Source of the DNA: Achromobacter veterisilvae
GTDB taxonomy: Bacteria > Pseudomonadota > Gammaproteobacteria > Burkholderiales > Burkholderiaceae_B
Length of the DNA: 64,000 nt
Direction: 5' to 3'
NCBI RefSeq assembly: GCF_900496975.1
Contig: NZ_UFQC01000014.1
Location: forward strand, 1 to 64,000
The notes below the pieces were generated by a model. That model made no database searches. It saw only the letters and a program-made list of their open reading frames with translations, and had not been told where the DNA came from. The translations under genes and the position numbers were made by a program. Of the stretch, positions 1-7,982 are shown one piece after another; position 1 is the first letter of the stretch, and each line of letters begins with the position of its first letter.

Positions 1-93
1 CCCACGGTCAAGGGAACGGCCAGCATCCTGGGCACGGCGCGCTGGGTCATCGACAAGAACGACCCGGTGGGCGCGGGGTTCCTGATCCGCTGA
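1..93 (+). CDS. Proline racemase family protein, C-terminal end (partial)
   Basis: The window opens inside this gene, and only the last 30 codons before the TGA are present. The residues GTARWVIDKNDPVGAGFLIR match the C-terminal strand of the proline racemase / 4-hydroxyproline 2-epimerase / trans-3-hydroxyproline dehydratase family. The exact reaction cannot be told, because both catalytic-site segments lie upstream of the window. The same 93 bases recur without a change at 508-600, as part of a tandem duplication. This copy is taken as the end of the intact gene because it is continuous with upstream sequence. Confidence 0.6.
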   Translation, partial: PTVKGTASILGTARWVIDKNDPVGAGFLIR

Positions 94-295
94 ACGTTCG
101 GCTCGATCCGGGTGTCGGGCACGACGGACATGCCGGCATGCCAGTGTCTGACACCCGTACGAGATGCTCGTCAAGCTGAAACGGCGTACCCGGGTGTCAG
201 ACACCCACGCGGCGCCGGAGCAGAGTGCGGGCCATCTCCTCGGGTGTCAGACACCTGGCATCATCTCGCACGAGTGTCAGACACCGGAATAACCA

Positions 296-363
296 CTACC
301 GCGCGGCATCCTCCAGAATCATCTCCGCGCCGCGCTCGGCCACCATCATGACGGCGGCCTGCG
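296..363 (-). pseudogene. Duplicated C-terminal fragment of the GMC oxidoreductase gene
   Basis: Read on the minus strand, this is the last 21 codons and stop of the GMC oxidoreductase encoded at 803-2398, with one base change (333 versus 840). Continuity with the rest of the gene is lost at 363/364, where the sequence switches to the racemase copy. It has no start of its own and is a by-product of the tandem duplication. Confidence 0.8.
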
Positions 364-600
364 ACCAGCGCGATGATGGCCATGTTCGAGGCCCGCGGAA
401 AGATGAGCCTGAACCAGCCGATCAAGTCGGAAGACCTGCTGGGCAGCGGCGTATTCGAAGGCTGCTTGCTGGGCGAGGTGGACCTGAACGGCACCCGGGC
501 CGTGCGTCCCACGGTCAAGGGAACGGCCAGCATCCTGGGCACGGCGCGCTGGGTCATCGACAAGAACGACCCGGTGGGCGCGGGGTTCCTGATCCGCTGA
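364..600 (+). pseudogene. Duplicated C-terminal fragment of the proline racemase family gene
   Basis: The open frame runs from the duplication junction to the TGA at 598-600. It reads TSAMMAMFEARGKM at its start and GTARWVIDKNDPVGAGFLIR at its end. In this family the segment TSA..A..ARGK directly follows the second catalytic-cysteine loop (CGTG). The break therefore falls just after the catalytic cysteine, and the fragment cannot be an active racemase or dehydratase. An ATG at 373 could in principle start a 75-residue peptide, but no convincing ribosome binding site precedes it. It also predicts the sequence of the intact upstream gene outside the window. Confidence 0.75.
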
Positions 601-802
601 CCGTTCGGCTCGATCCCGGTGTCGGGCAAGATGGCGATGCCGACATGCCAGTGTCTGACACCCGTGCGAGATGCTCGTCAAGCTGAGGCGGCGTTCCCGG
701 GTGTCAGACACCCACGCGGCACCGGAGCAGAGTGCGGGCCATCTCCTCGGGTGTCAGACACCTGGCATCATCTCGCACGAGTGTCAGACACCGGAATAAC
801 CA

Positions 803-2398
803 CTACCGCGCGGCATCCTCCAGGATCATCTCCGCGCCGCGCTCGGCCACCATCATGACGGCGGCCTGCGTATTGCCGGACACCATCTTCGGCATGATCG
901 ACGCGTCCACCACCCGCAGGCCCGACAGGCCGTTCACGCGCAGGCGCGCATCGGTGACCGCGGCGGGGTCCGAGCCCATGCGGCAGGTGCCGATGGGATG
1001 GTAGATGGTCTGGCCGTTGCGCCGGGCGAAATCCAGCCATTCGTCGTCGCTTTCGACACCCGGCCCCGGGCTGATCTCCGCCTCCACATAGGGCCGCAGG
1101 GCCGGCTGGCCGACGATGCGCCGCGCCGCCCGCATTCCGCCCACCAGGCTGTCGCGGTCCACCTGGGCGGACAGAAAGTTCGGGCGGATCGCCGGCCCGG
1201 CAAGCGGATCGGCGGACTTGATGTGGATGGATCCGACCGATTCGGGCCGCAATTGCGCCACGCCGATCGTCATGCCCGGATGCCGGTCCAGGATGCGCTC
1301 GGCCGCGTTCGCGTAGCTGGCATGCACGAAGAAAAACTGCACGTCGGGCGCGGGCAGGTCCGGCGCGCTTTTCACGAAGCCGTGCACCAGCCCCGTGCCC
1401 AAGGTCAGGATGCCCTTGCGGCAGGCGTAATAGCGCGCCACCTGCCGCGCCAGCCGCCAGCCGCGTGACATTTCGTTCAGCGTCACCGTTCCCTTCACGC
1501 GCCAGTTCATGCGCGTGGCGAAGTGGTCGATATAGTGCTCGCCCACCTGCGCCTGCGCATGCACCACGGGAATGCCGAAGGATTGCAGCAGCGCCGGATC
1601 GCCCACGCCGGACAGCTCCAGCAACTGCGGCGACTGCACCGCCCCCAGGCACAGCAGGGTCTCGCGCGCCGCCCGGACCGTGTGCTCCCGCCCGTTCTTG
1701 CGGTACGCCACGCCCACGCAGCGCTTGCCCTCGAAGAGCAGCCGCGTCACGTGCGCCCCGCATTCCACGCGCAGGTTCTTGCGGCCGGCGGCGGGCCGCA
1801 GGTATCCGTCCACCACGCTCCAGCGCCTGCCCCGATGCTGCAGCACCTGGTAGTAGCCCACGCCCTCCTGGCTGCCGCTGTTGTAGTCCGCGTTCAAAGG
1901 CTGGCCATCTTCCTGCGCGGCGCGCAGAAACGCGTCCGACACCGGAAAGCGCTCCGCCACCTCTTCCAGGCGCATGGGTCCGTTCTTGCCCCGCCCCTCT
2001 CCTCCGCGCTCGTAGCATTCGATCTTGCGGAACACGCGCTCGGCCTGGCTGGCGCCCCAGCCGGTGGCGCCGGCGGCTTCCCAGCCGTCATAGTCCCGCG
2101 GCGTGCCGCGCACGTAGATCATGCCGTTGATCAGCGTCGACCCGCCGACGCCCTTGCCCCGGGGCACGGCTATCGTCCGGCCGTACACGTTGTCCTCCGG
2201 CTCGGTGGCGAAACGCCAGTTGTAGTCCGGGTTCACCAGGAGCTTGGAAAAGCCCGCCGGGATCGAAATCCACATGCTGCGCGCTTCGTGCCCGGCCTCC
2301 AGCATCAGCACGCGGTACTTGCCGTCCGCGCTCAGCCGGTTGGCCAGGATGCAGCCGGCCGTGCCGCCGCCCGCGATGATGAAATCGTAGTCGCCCAT
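803..2398 (-). CDS. GMC family FAD-dependent oxidoreductase (choline dehydrogenase-like)
   Basis: A 531-residue glucose-methanol-choline oxidoreductase, expected to oxidise an alcohol or polyol to an aldehyde or ketone using FAD. The N-terminus holds the ADP-binding GGGTAG (residues 10-15). The GMC signature PRGKGVGGSTLINGMIYVRG lies near residues 78-97. The C-terminal active-site region HPIGTCRMG and the catalytic-pair segment SGNTQAAVMM are intact. I chose the ATG at 2398 because it begins the FAD motif; in-frame sequence further upstream is not GMC-like and overlaps the neighbouring gene. It is the last gene of the minus-strand set transketolase N, transketolase C, AroE-like, GMC. The natural substrate is unknown. 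Its 3' end was copied in the tandem duplication. Confidence 0.9.
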   Translation of the reverse strand: MGDYDFIIAGGGTAGCILANRLSADGKYRVLMLEAGHEARSMWISIPAGFSKLLVNPDYNWRFATEPEDNVYGRTIAVPRGKGVGGSTLINGMIYVRGTPRDYDGWEAAGATGWGASQAERVFRKIECYERGGEGRGKNGPMRLEEVAERFPVSDAFLRAAQEDGQPLNADYNSGSQEGVGYYQVLQHRGRRWSVVDGYLRPAAGRKNLRVECGAHVTRLLFEGKRCVGVAYRKNGREHTVRAARETLLCLGAVQSPQLLELSGVGDPALLQSFGIPVVHAQAQVGEHYIDHFATRMNWRVKGTVTLNEMSRGWRLARQVARYYACRKGILTLGTGLVHGFVKSAPDLPAPDVQFFFVHASYANAAERILDRHPGMTIGVAQLRPESVGSIHIKSADPLAGPAIRPNFLSAQVDRDSLVGGMRAARRIVGQPALRPYVEAEISPGPGVESDDEWLDFARRNGQTIYHPIGTCRMGSDPAAVTDARLRVNGLSGLRVVDASIMPKMVSGNTQAAVMMVAERGAEMILEDAAR

Positions 2399-2427
2399 TT
2401 TTCTAGAGTCCGGATAGCTGCGCGGCC

Positions 2428-3231
2428 TTACTCGGCATCCGCCACGCCCAGCATCTGCGCCATCAGTTCGATCTGGCAGGCCAGCATGGGCGCGCCGTAG
2501 TGCACCTTGCAGCCGCGGGCCCGCGCCGCCAGCAGCAGCGCGGTATCGCGCGGCTGCATGATGACTTCGCACACCAACTGTTCCGGCGTCAGCCGGCCGG
2601 CGTCCAGCGGCAGCGCGTCGTCGGGCTTCATGCCCAGCGACGTGCCGTTGACGACCAGGTCATGCCCCGAGGGGTCGGGCGTGCCGATGGCGATGTCGGC
2701 GCCGGGATGCAGGGACAGGATCCGCGCCTTCAGGTTTTCGGCCTTGGCCACGGTGCGGTTGGCGATGGTCAGCCTCGACACGCCGGCCTGGACCAGCGCG
2801 AAGCCGATCGCGTTGGCCGCGCCGCCCGCGCCCGCCAGGTAGGCGCTTTTGCCTTCCAGGGACACGCCGGCCGTCTGCAGGCCGCGCACGAAGCCCTCGC
2901 CGTCCAGCATGTGCGCCACCAATCGCCCCTCCGCCTCGCGGCGCACCACGTTCGCGGCGCCGATCTTGCGCGCCACCGGCGTCGCGTCGTCGACCAGTTC
3001 CAGGATGGCGGTCTTGTGCGGGATGGTGACGATGACGCCGCCCAGGTTTTCCAGGCGGCGCAGCCCTTCGACCACGGCCGCAAGATCGTCCGGCCGGGCG
3101 TGGAACGGGACGCACACGCCGTCGAAACCGATCCTGGCGAAATGCTCGTTCATGCGCTGCGGCGTCTTCACATGGTGGATCGGGTCGGCCAGGATGCCGA
3201 ACAGGCGGGTATTTCCGGTGATTTCCTTCAT
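2428..3231 (-). CDS. Shikimate dehydrogenase family protein (AroE-like paralogue)
   Basis: A 267-residue NAD(P)-dependent dehydrogenase of the AroE/YdiB fold. The Rossmann motif GAGGAANAIG follows residue 130. The catalytic lysine is in TIPHK, and the catalytic aspartate is in the segment HMLDGEGF. The substrate-binding loop of AroE, normally with two serines (HSxSP), reads HHVKTP here, so both serine positions are changed. This, and its place between a transketolase and a GMC oxidoreductase, suggests a catabolic enzyme for a polyol or quinate-like substrate rather than the biosynthetic AroE. It ends 29 bases before the GMC start and begins 15 bases after the transketolase C stop. Confidence 0.85.
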   Translation of the reverse strand: MKEITGNTRLFGILADPIHHVKTPQRMNEHFARIGFDGVCVPFHARPDDLAAVVEGLRRLENLGGVIVTIPHKTAILELVDDATPVARKIGAANVVRREAEGRLVAHMLDGEGFVRGLQTAGVSLEGKSAYLAGAGGAANAIGFALVQAGVSRLTIANRTVAKAENLKARILSLHPGADIAIGTPDPSGHDLVVNGTSLGMKPDDALPLDAGRLTPEQLVCEVIMQPRDTALLLAARARGCKVHYGAPMLACQIELMAQMLGVADAE

Positions 3232-3246
3232 TGTTTTCTCCGTCGT

Positions 3247-4233
3247 TCAGGCCTTGACCAGTTCGCGCGCGACTTCGCCGATACCCGCGGCATCGAGTTT
3301 GTAGTGCGCATACAGCGTGGTGGGCGGCGCGATCAGGCTGTACTCATCGTAGATTCCGTGGCGGCGCAGGCGCGTGCCGGCGCCGGCGTCGGCCAGCACT
3401 TCGGCCACGGCCGAGCCCAGCCCGCCCAGCACATTGTGCTCTTCCACCGTCATCAGCACGCCCGAGTTGCCCGCGGCCGCCAGCACGGCATCGCGGTCCA
3501 GGGGCTTGATGGTGGGCATGTCGATCACGCCCACGGACAGCCCCTCCGCGCGCAGTTGCCCGGCGGCGGCCAGGGCGGCGTGCACGGTGATGCCGCAGGC
3601 GATGATGTTCAGGTCGCTGCCGGTGGAGTGGACGATGGCGCGGCCGAACTCGAAGGGCGCGCCGTCTTCATAGACCTGCGGATCGCGGCCGCGGCCGATG
3701 CGGAAATAAATGGGTTCCGGCCAATCTACCGAGGCCTTGATGGCGGACGCCAGTTGCGGCCCGTCGGCGGGCGACACGACCGTCAGGCCGGCCAGCGCGC
3801 GCATCGTCGAAATGTCTTCCGTGGCATGGTGCGAGGTGCCGTAGAAACCCAGGCTGATGCCGGTGTGGTGGCCGATCAGACGCACCGGCAGCCTGGTGTA
3901 GGCCACGTCCATGCGGATCTGTTCGCAGCACAGCAGGCCCAGGAACGAGGCGAAGGTCGCAACGAACGGCATCATGCCGGTCGTCGCCAGGCCGGCCGCC
4001 GCCGACACCATGTTCTGCTCCGAAATGCCGAACTGGATGTAGCGGTCGGGGTGGGCCTGCGCGAAACGATTCAGCCCGTTGGAATATTGCAGGTCGGCCG
4101 ACCCGGCCACCACGGGATGCCCCTCGGCGGCCAACGCGATCAGCGCGTCCGAAAGATAGGAAAGCCCGGGATTCACCGCGTTCAGCGCGCGGTACTGCCA
4201 GGAATCGGGGGAAAGCGTCTGTGAATGTGCCAT
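3247..4233 (-). CDS. Transketolase, C-terminal subunit
   Basis: A 328-residue protein matching the pyrimidine-binding and C-terminal domains of a split transketolase. It contains the pyrimidine-domain segments FGISEQNMVSAAAGLA and GHHTGISLGFYGTSHHATED, and ends with the transketolase C domain (LMTVEEHNVLGGLGSAVAEV). With the N-terminal subunit it should form a thiamine-diphosphate enzyme moving a two-carbon ketol unit between sugars, or a related C-C cleavage. Its ATG directly abuts the stop of the N-subunit gene (TGAATG), as expected for coupled translation of partners. Split transketolases in catabolic clusters usually serve a pathway-specific sugar; which one is not visible. Confidence 0.9.
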   Translation of the reverse strand: MAHSQTLSPDSWQYRALNAVNPGLSYLSDALIALAAEGHPVVAGSADLQYSNGLNRFAQAHPDRYIQFGISEQNMVSAAAGLATTGMMPFVATFASFLGLLCCEQIRMDVAYTRLPVRLIGHHTGISLGFYGTSHHATEDISTMRALAGLTVVSPADGPQLASAIKASVDWPEPIYFRIGRGRDPQVYEDGAPFEFGRAIVHSTGSDLNIIACGITVHAALAAAGQLRAEGLSVGVIDMPTIKPLDRDAVLAAAGNSGVLMTVEEHNVLGGLGSAVAEVLADAGAGTRLRRHGIYDEYSLIAPPTTLYAHYKLDAAGIGEVARELVKA

Positions 4234-5091
4234 TCAGATCTCGCGGGACATGATTTCGTCGATGGCGCCCTGCGCGTCTTGCGGCGCCAGGTAGCCCAGG
4301 TGCCAGCCGGGTTCCGTCTCCATGAAGGAAACGCCCTTGCCCTTGACCGTCCTGGCGATCACGCAGGCCGGCTTTCCACGCCCCTCGTCGGCACGCAGGC
4401 GGCGCAGCAGCGCGGTCAGCGCCGGCAGGTCGTGGCCGTCCACTTCGTGCACTTCCCAGTCGAAAGCCTGCCATTTTTCCCGCAGCGATTCCACGCCCAT
4501 GACGTCGTCGACCTTGCCGTCGAGCTGATAGCCGTTGCGGTCGACGATGGCGATCAGGCGCGACAGGCGGTTGTGCGCGGCGAACAGGGCCGCCTCCCAG
4601 ACCTGGCCTTCCTGCATCTCGCCGTCGCCCAGCATGACGAACACGTTGAAATCGCGCTGGCCCACGCGGCCGCCGACCGCCATGCCCACGCCATTGGACA
4701 GCGCGTGGCCGATGGAGCCGGAACTGAAATCGATGCCCGGCACCTTGCTCATGTCCGGGTGGTCGCCCAGCGGGCTGCCCAGCCGGGTGTAGCCGTCCAG
4801 CAGTTCCCGTTCGATGAAGCCATGGTCGGCCAGCACCGGGAACAGGCCCACGGCCGCGTGGCCCTTGCCCATGAGGAAGCGGTCGCGGTCGGGCCATTGC
4901 GGTTCGCCCGGACGCAGGCGCATGACGCCGTAGTACAGCGCGGCGAAGATTTCCGCGCACGAGAACACCGAACTGTAGTGCCCGACCTTCGCGATCTCGA
5001 TCAGCCTGATCGTCTCCAATCGGATGAAGCGGGCCTTTTCCCGCAATAGCCGGACCTCCTCTTCCGAGGGGGCCTCCCTTTCCTGGCGCAT
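4234..5091 (-). CDS. Transketolase, N-terminal (thiamine diphosphate-binding) subunit
   Basis: A 285-residue subunit with the thiamine diphosphate motif starting GDGEMQEGQVWEAALFAAHN and ending in the IVDRNGYQ segment. Earlier it has the GHYSS and GKGHAA motifs of transketolase N-domains. The ATG at 5091 is preceded by AGGAG at good spacing. It is the first gene of the four-gene minus-strand unit. It is transcribed away from the GntR regulator, with the AT-rich palindrome 5115-5127 starting 24 bases upstream of its start. Control by that regulator is therefore likely. Confidence 0.9.
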   Translation of the reverse strand: MRQEREAPSEEEVRLLREKARFIRLETIRLIEIAKVGHYSSVFSCAEIFAALYYGVMRLRPGEPQWPDRDRFLMGKGHAAVGLFPVLADHGFIERELLDGYTRLGSPLGDHPDMSKVPGIDFSSGSIGHALSNGVGMAVGGRVGQRDFNVFVMLGDGEMQEGQVWEAALFAAHNRLSRLIAIVDRNGYQLDGKVDDVMGVESLREKWQAFDWEVHEVDGHDLPALTALLRRLRADEGRGKPACVIARTVKGKGVSFMETEPGWHLGYLAPQDAQGAIDEIMSREI

Positions 5092-5114
5092 GGGCGTCTC
5101 CTGTTGCTGTTAAG

Positions 5115-5127
5115 ATATATGATATAT
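5115..5127. promoter_or_regulatory. Operator-like palindrome ATATATGATATAT (site 1)
   Basis: A perfect 13-base palindrome (two ATATAT arms around a G) between the divergent transketolase and GntR genes. The same 13-mer occurs as its exact complement at 9969-9981 and with one mismatch at 9756-9768, both in the other control region of this island. It is the likely binding site of the GntR-family regulator encoded beside it. Confidence 0.65.
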
Positions 5128-5217
5128 AATATACCCATTGAGCTTGAATTGGCCATGGCGGGCTAGAATTCATCCCGAATCCACCCGATCCATCAATACA
5201 GCAAGCCCGCAACCGTT

Positions 5218-5922
5218 ATGTCGAGCCTTAAACCGGTAAAAAAAGAGAACCTCTCCGTCAGGGTCTACAACGAAATCCGCAATGCCCTGATCAACGGGCA
5301 GTACGAACCCGGAGAGCGCCTCATCATTGGCGAACTGGCCCAGGAAATGGGGGTGTCCATCACGCCCGTGCGCGAGGCCATCTTCCGGCTCATCAGCGAG
5401 CAGGGCCTGGAAATGCAGGCGGCCACCGCCGTCTACGTGCCCTACGTCAATTCGGAAAAACTGCGCGAAATCCAGCAGATCCGCTTCCACCTGGAAGGCA
5501 TGGGCGCGGCCGAGGCCGCCCAGAACATCTCGCGCAAGCAACTGGACAACCTGAACGCCCTGCAGCGGGATTTCATCTCCTGCACGGCCACCGATCCCAA
5601 GCGCGCCAGCTACCTGAACCGGAAATTCCACTTCGCCATCCTCGAAGCCAGCAACAAGCCCATCCTGCGCAACACGGTGGAATCGTTCTGGGTGATTACC
5701 GGCCCCATCCTCAAGGTGTTCCACGTCAAGACGTCGGGGCTGGACTACTCGCAGGACGAGCACCGCCACGAGGCGGTGCTCCAGGCCCTGGAAGCGCGCG
5801 ACTCGGAAGCGGCCAGGCAGGCCATCCAGGCCGACCTCGTCTGGGGCGGCAAGATCATGATCGATTGGCTGGTCGAGCGTGAAAAAGAGCTCGACTACCG
5901 CCCTCCTCAGCCCCGCAAATAG
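5218..5922 (+). CDS. GntR family transcriptional regulator, FCD (FadR-type) subfamily
   Basis: A 234-residue regulator. The N-terminal winged helix (about residues 10-75) contains LIIGELAQEMGVSITPVREA, the typical GntR recognition helix. The C-terminal all-helical FCD ligand domain follows (about 85-220), with FHLEGMGAAEAA and the histidine-containing HEAVLQALEARD. Proteins of this class usually bind AT-rich palindromes and release DNA when a metabolite binds. It starts 91 bases from the ATATATGATATAT site. It probably controls the divergent transketolase unit, itself with the downstream dehydrogenase gene, and the two operons that diverge at 9.7-10.0 kb. No clear Shine-Dalgarno sequence precedes the ATG. 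Confidence 0.9.
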   Translation: MSSLKPVKKENLSVRVYNEIRNALINGQYEPGERLIIGELAQEMGVSITPVREAIFRLISEQGLEMQAATAVYVPYVNSEKLREIQQIRFHLEGMGAAEAAQNISRKQLDNLNALQRDFISCTATDPKRASYLNRKFHFAILEASNKPILRNTVESFWVITGPILKVFHVKTSGLDYSQDEHRHEAVLQALEARDSEAARQAIQADLVWGGKIMIDWLVEREKELDYRPPQPRK

Positions 5923-5931
5923 GAAGATCCG

Positions 5932-7002
5932 ATGCTGAAGATTTTTGGCGCCCCCTGCCGCTACATACAGGGGGCCGGCGCCCTGGACACGCTCGGCCAG
6001 TACGCCGCCCTGTTCGGCCGCCGTGCCGCGCTGGTCATCGACAGCTATGTCCATGGCGTATTGGGACCAAGAATCGAAGCGCTTTGCGCCGCGCACCAGG
6101 TAACGCTGGTTCCGCTGCCGGTCGAGGGCGACCTGACGCCCGAGGTCATCGCGCAATTGCGCGCGCAGGCCGCGCCGGCCGGCGTGGACATGGTGATCGC
6201 GGTGGGCGGGGGCAAATCGCTGGACGCGGGCAAGGCGGTGGCGAAGTCCTCGCACTGCCACCTGATCACCGTGCCCACCGTCGCGTCCAACGACGCGCCG
6301 ACCAGCAAGAACTACGTCCTCTACGATGCCCATCACAACCTCCTGGCGGTGGAGCACATGCTGTTCAACCCCACGATCGTGCTGGTGGACACCGCCGTCA
6401 TCGCCACCGCGCCCGCGCATTTCTTCCGCGCCGGCCTGGGCGACGCGGTCTCGAAGAAGTTCGAGGCCGAGCAATGCCAGCGCAACGGCGGCAGGAATAT
6501 GTACGACGCCGCGCCCCCGCTGACCGCGCAATTCATCGCCGACGGCTGCCTGCGCACGCTGCTGGCCGACGGCGCGGACGCCGTCGCGGTGGCCGGCAGC
6601 GGCCGGCCCACGCCGGCGTTCGAGCGGGTGGTGGAAGCGATGATCCTCATGAGCGGTCTCGGTTTCGAAAGCGGCGGCCTGTCCATCGCCCATGCGCTGA
6701 CGCGCGGGCTGCCCAAGATCGACGGCCTGGCCACATCGCCGCATGGCCTGCAAGTTGCCCTCGGCCTGCTGGTGCAGCTTGACCTGGAACAGCGCGCCGA
6801 CGGCATGCTGGCCGACCTGAGGCAGTGGTACGCGCAAGTGGGACTGCCCACCACCCTGCGCGAACTGGGCGCCCCCGGCACGCCGTCCGACGCGGAGCTG
6901 GCGCTGGCGGCGGAACTGAGCCTGAAGGCCCGCCACGCCGCCAACTTCGACCGCGCGCTGGATACCGGCGCCCTGGCCGCCGCCTTGCGGCGCCACGTCT
7001 GA
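5932..7002 (+). CDS. Iron-containing alcohol dehydrogenase, glycerol dehydrogenase-like
   Basis: A 356-residue protein of the GldA branch of the group III metal-dependent alcohol dehydrogenases. NAD-binding segments are GGGKSLDAGKAVA and TVPTVASNDAPTS. The metal ligands are recognisable as the Asp in GLGDAVSKK and the His residues in LSIAHALTRG and TSPHGLQVALG. It follows gntR by nine bases and is probably co-transcribed with it. A role in oxidising glycerol or another vicinal diol fits the surrounding polyol/sugar-acid enzymes. The substrate itself is inferred only from family. Confidence 0.88.
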   Translation: MLKIFGAPCRYIQGAGALDTLGQYAALFGRRAALVIDSYVHGVLGPRIEALCAAHQVTLVPLPVEGDLTPEVIAQLRAQAAPAGVDMVIAVGGGKSLDAGKAVAKSSHCHLITVPTVASNDAPTSKNYVLYDAHHNLLAVEHMLFNPTIVLVDTAVIATAPAHFFRAGLGDAVSKKFEAEQCQRNGGRNMYDAAPPLTAQFIADGCLRTLLADGADAVAVAGSGRPTPAFERVVEAMILMSGLGFESGGLSIAHALTRGLPKIDGLATSPHGLQVALGLLVQLDLEQRADGMLADLRQWYAQVGLPTTLRELGAPGTPSDAELALAAELSLKARHAANFDRALDTGALAAALRRHV

Positions 7003-7014
7003 ACAGTCAGCGGC

Positions 7015-7038
7015 CGGCCAGGCGGAAATGCCTGGCCG
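7015..7038. terminator. Hairpin between converging genes
   Basis: A perfect 9-bp stem (CGGCCAGGC with GCCTGGCCG) around a six-base loop lies between the converging dehydrogenase (stop at 7002) and BKACE (stop at 7047) genes. It has no T-run on either side, so it would be a weak or factor-assisted bidirectional terminator. Confidence 0.5.
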
Positions 7039-7046
7039 CCGGGCCG

Positions 7047-7982
7047 TCAGAACGCGACGTTGTCCCTGCCCTTCAGGCCCAGCTTCGCGCGCGCCTCGTC
7101 CGGCGTGGCGATCTCCAGGTTCAGCGCCTCCAGGATCGTGCGGATGCGTTCCACCTGGACGCGATTGGACTCGGCCATCCGGCCCGGACCGATCCACAGC
7201 GAATCCTCCAGCCCCACCCGCACGTTGGACCCCATGGCGGCGCCTATGGTCGCCAGTTGCATCTGCGCGCGGCCGGCCCCCAGGATCGACCATTCATACT
7301 CGTCGCCGAAGAGGCGGTCCGCCGTGCGCTTCATGTGCATCAGGTCTTCGGGATGCGGGCCGATGCCGCCCAGGATGCCGAACACCGACTGGATGAAGGG
7401 CGGCGATTTCACCAGGCCGCGGTCCACGAAATGCGCCAGGTTGTACAGGTGGCTGATGTCGTAGCACTCGAACTCGAAACGCGTGCCGTTGGCGTTGCCC
7501 AGCGTCAGGATGGATTCGATGTCCTGGTAGGTGTTGCGGAAGATCAGCGACCGGCTGTTCTCCAGATGCTCGCGCTCCCAGTCGTGCTTGAACTCCTTGA
7601 AGCGGCCCAGCATGGGGAACAGGCCGAAATTCATCGACCCCATGTTCAGCGACGCCAGCTCCGGCTTGAAGGTGGTGGCCGGGCGCATGCGTTCTTCCAC
7701 CGTCATGTGCGGGCTGCCGCCGGTGGTGATGTTGATGATGGCGTCCGTTTCGTTCTTGATCCGCGCCAGGAACGGCTTGAACAGCGCCGGGTCCTGCGAC
7801 GGCTTGCCGGTCTCCGGGTCCCGCGCGTGCAGGTGCAGCACCGCCGCCCCGGCCTGGGCCGCCCCGATGGCCGCTTCCGCGATCTCGTCGGCCGTGACCG
7901 GCAGGTGCGGCGACATGCTGGGCGTGTGGATGGCGCCCGTCACGGCGCAGGTGATGATGACTTTCTGTTTGGGTCTAGCCAT
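7047..7982 (-). CDS. Beta-keto acid cleavage enzyme (BKACE, Kce family)
   Basis: A 311-residue zinc enzyme of the 3-keto-5-aminohexanoate cleavage family. These enzymes condense a beta-keto acid with acetyl-CoA and split it into acetoacetate and a new acyl-CoA. The zinc-binding HLHARDPETG follows residue 48. The family segments ITCAVTGA and NVRVGLEDSLWIG are present. Its start overlaps the end of the upstream dehydrogenase gene by eight bases. The dehydrogenase is thus a natural supplier of the beta-keto acid. Substrate specificity within this family is broad and cannot be assigned here. Confidence 0.9.
   Translation of the reverse strand: MARPKQKVIITCAVTGAIHTPSMSPHLPVTADEIAEAAIGAAQAGAAVLHLHARDPETGKPSQDPALFKPFLARIKNETDAIINITTGGSPHMTVEERMRPATTFKPELASLNMGSMNFGLFPMLGRFKEFKHDWEREHLENSRSLIFRNTYQDIESILTLGNANGTRFEFECYDISHLYNLAHFVDRGLVKSPPFIQSVFGILGGIGPHPEDLMHMKRTADRLFGDEYEWSILGAGRAQMQLATIGAAMGSNVRVGLEDSLWIGPGRMAESNRVQVERIRTILEALNLEIATPDEARAKLGLKGRDNVAF

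Larger units (their letters stand above)
144..791. repeat. Eight copies of the palindrome GTGTC(A/T)GACAC
   Basis: The 11-base palindrome with an A or T centre lies at 144-154, 194-204, 244-254, 274-284, 651-661, 701-711, 751-761 and 781-791. It usually sits in a wider GGTGTCAGACACC context. The second four are the first four displaced by 507 bases through the tandem duplication. The copies are confined to the spacer between the two converging genes, and I did not see the motif elsewhere in the window. Such short palindromes between converging genes could act as transcript ends, protein-binding sites or targets of a mobile repeat; sequence alone does not decide. Confidence 0.85.
1..870. repeat. 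Tandem duplication with a 507-bp unit, 3' ends of two converging genes
   Basis: Bases 1-363 align with 508-870 at a constant offset of 507. I count about 13 mismatches, all between base 94 and base 333; the first 93 bases are identical. Similarity stops at 363/870. Copy B is therefore 364-870, and copy A starts before the window. The unit carries the 3' end of a proline-racemase-family gene, a spacer with four GTGTC(A/T)GACAC palindromes, and the 3' end of a GMC oxidoreductase gene on the opposite strand. Both parent genes stay intact and a truncated extra copy of each 3' end is left between them. Confidence 0.9.

Noticed and set aside
144-791. The GTGTCAGACAC series as a CRISPR array
   Set aside because: Repeats are only 11 bases, palindromic and irregularly spaced, half of them arise from a tandem duplication, and no cas gene is present.
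2500-4224. A long plus-strand open frame of 574 codons opposite the AroE-like and transketolase genes
   Set aside because: The translation is rich in Gln, His, Arg and Ala without domains. It is the usual antisense shadow in high-GC coding DNA, and the minus-strand genes have clear motifs.
5170-7293. A 707-codon minus-strand open frame across the GntR and iron dehydrogenase genes
   Set aside because: No recognisable domain, and it runs antisense to two well-supported genes and into the BKACE gene.
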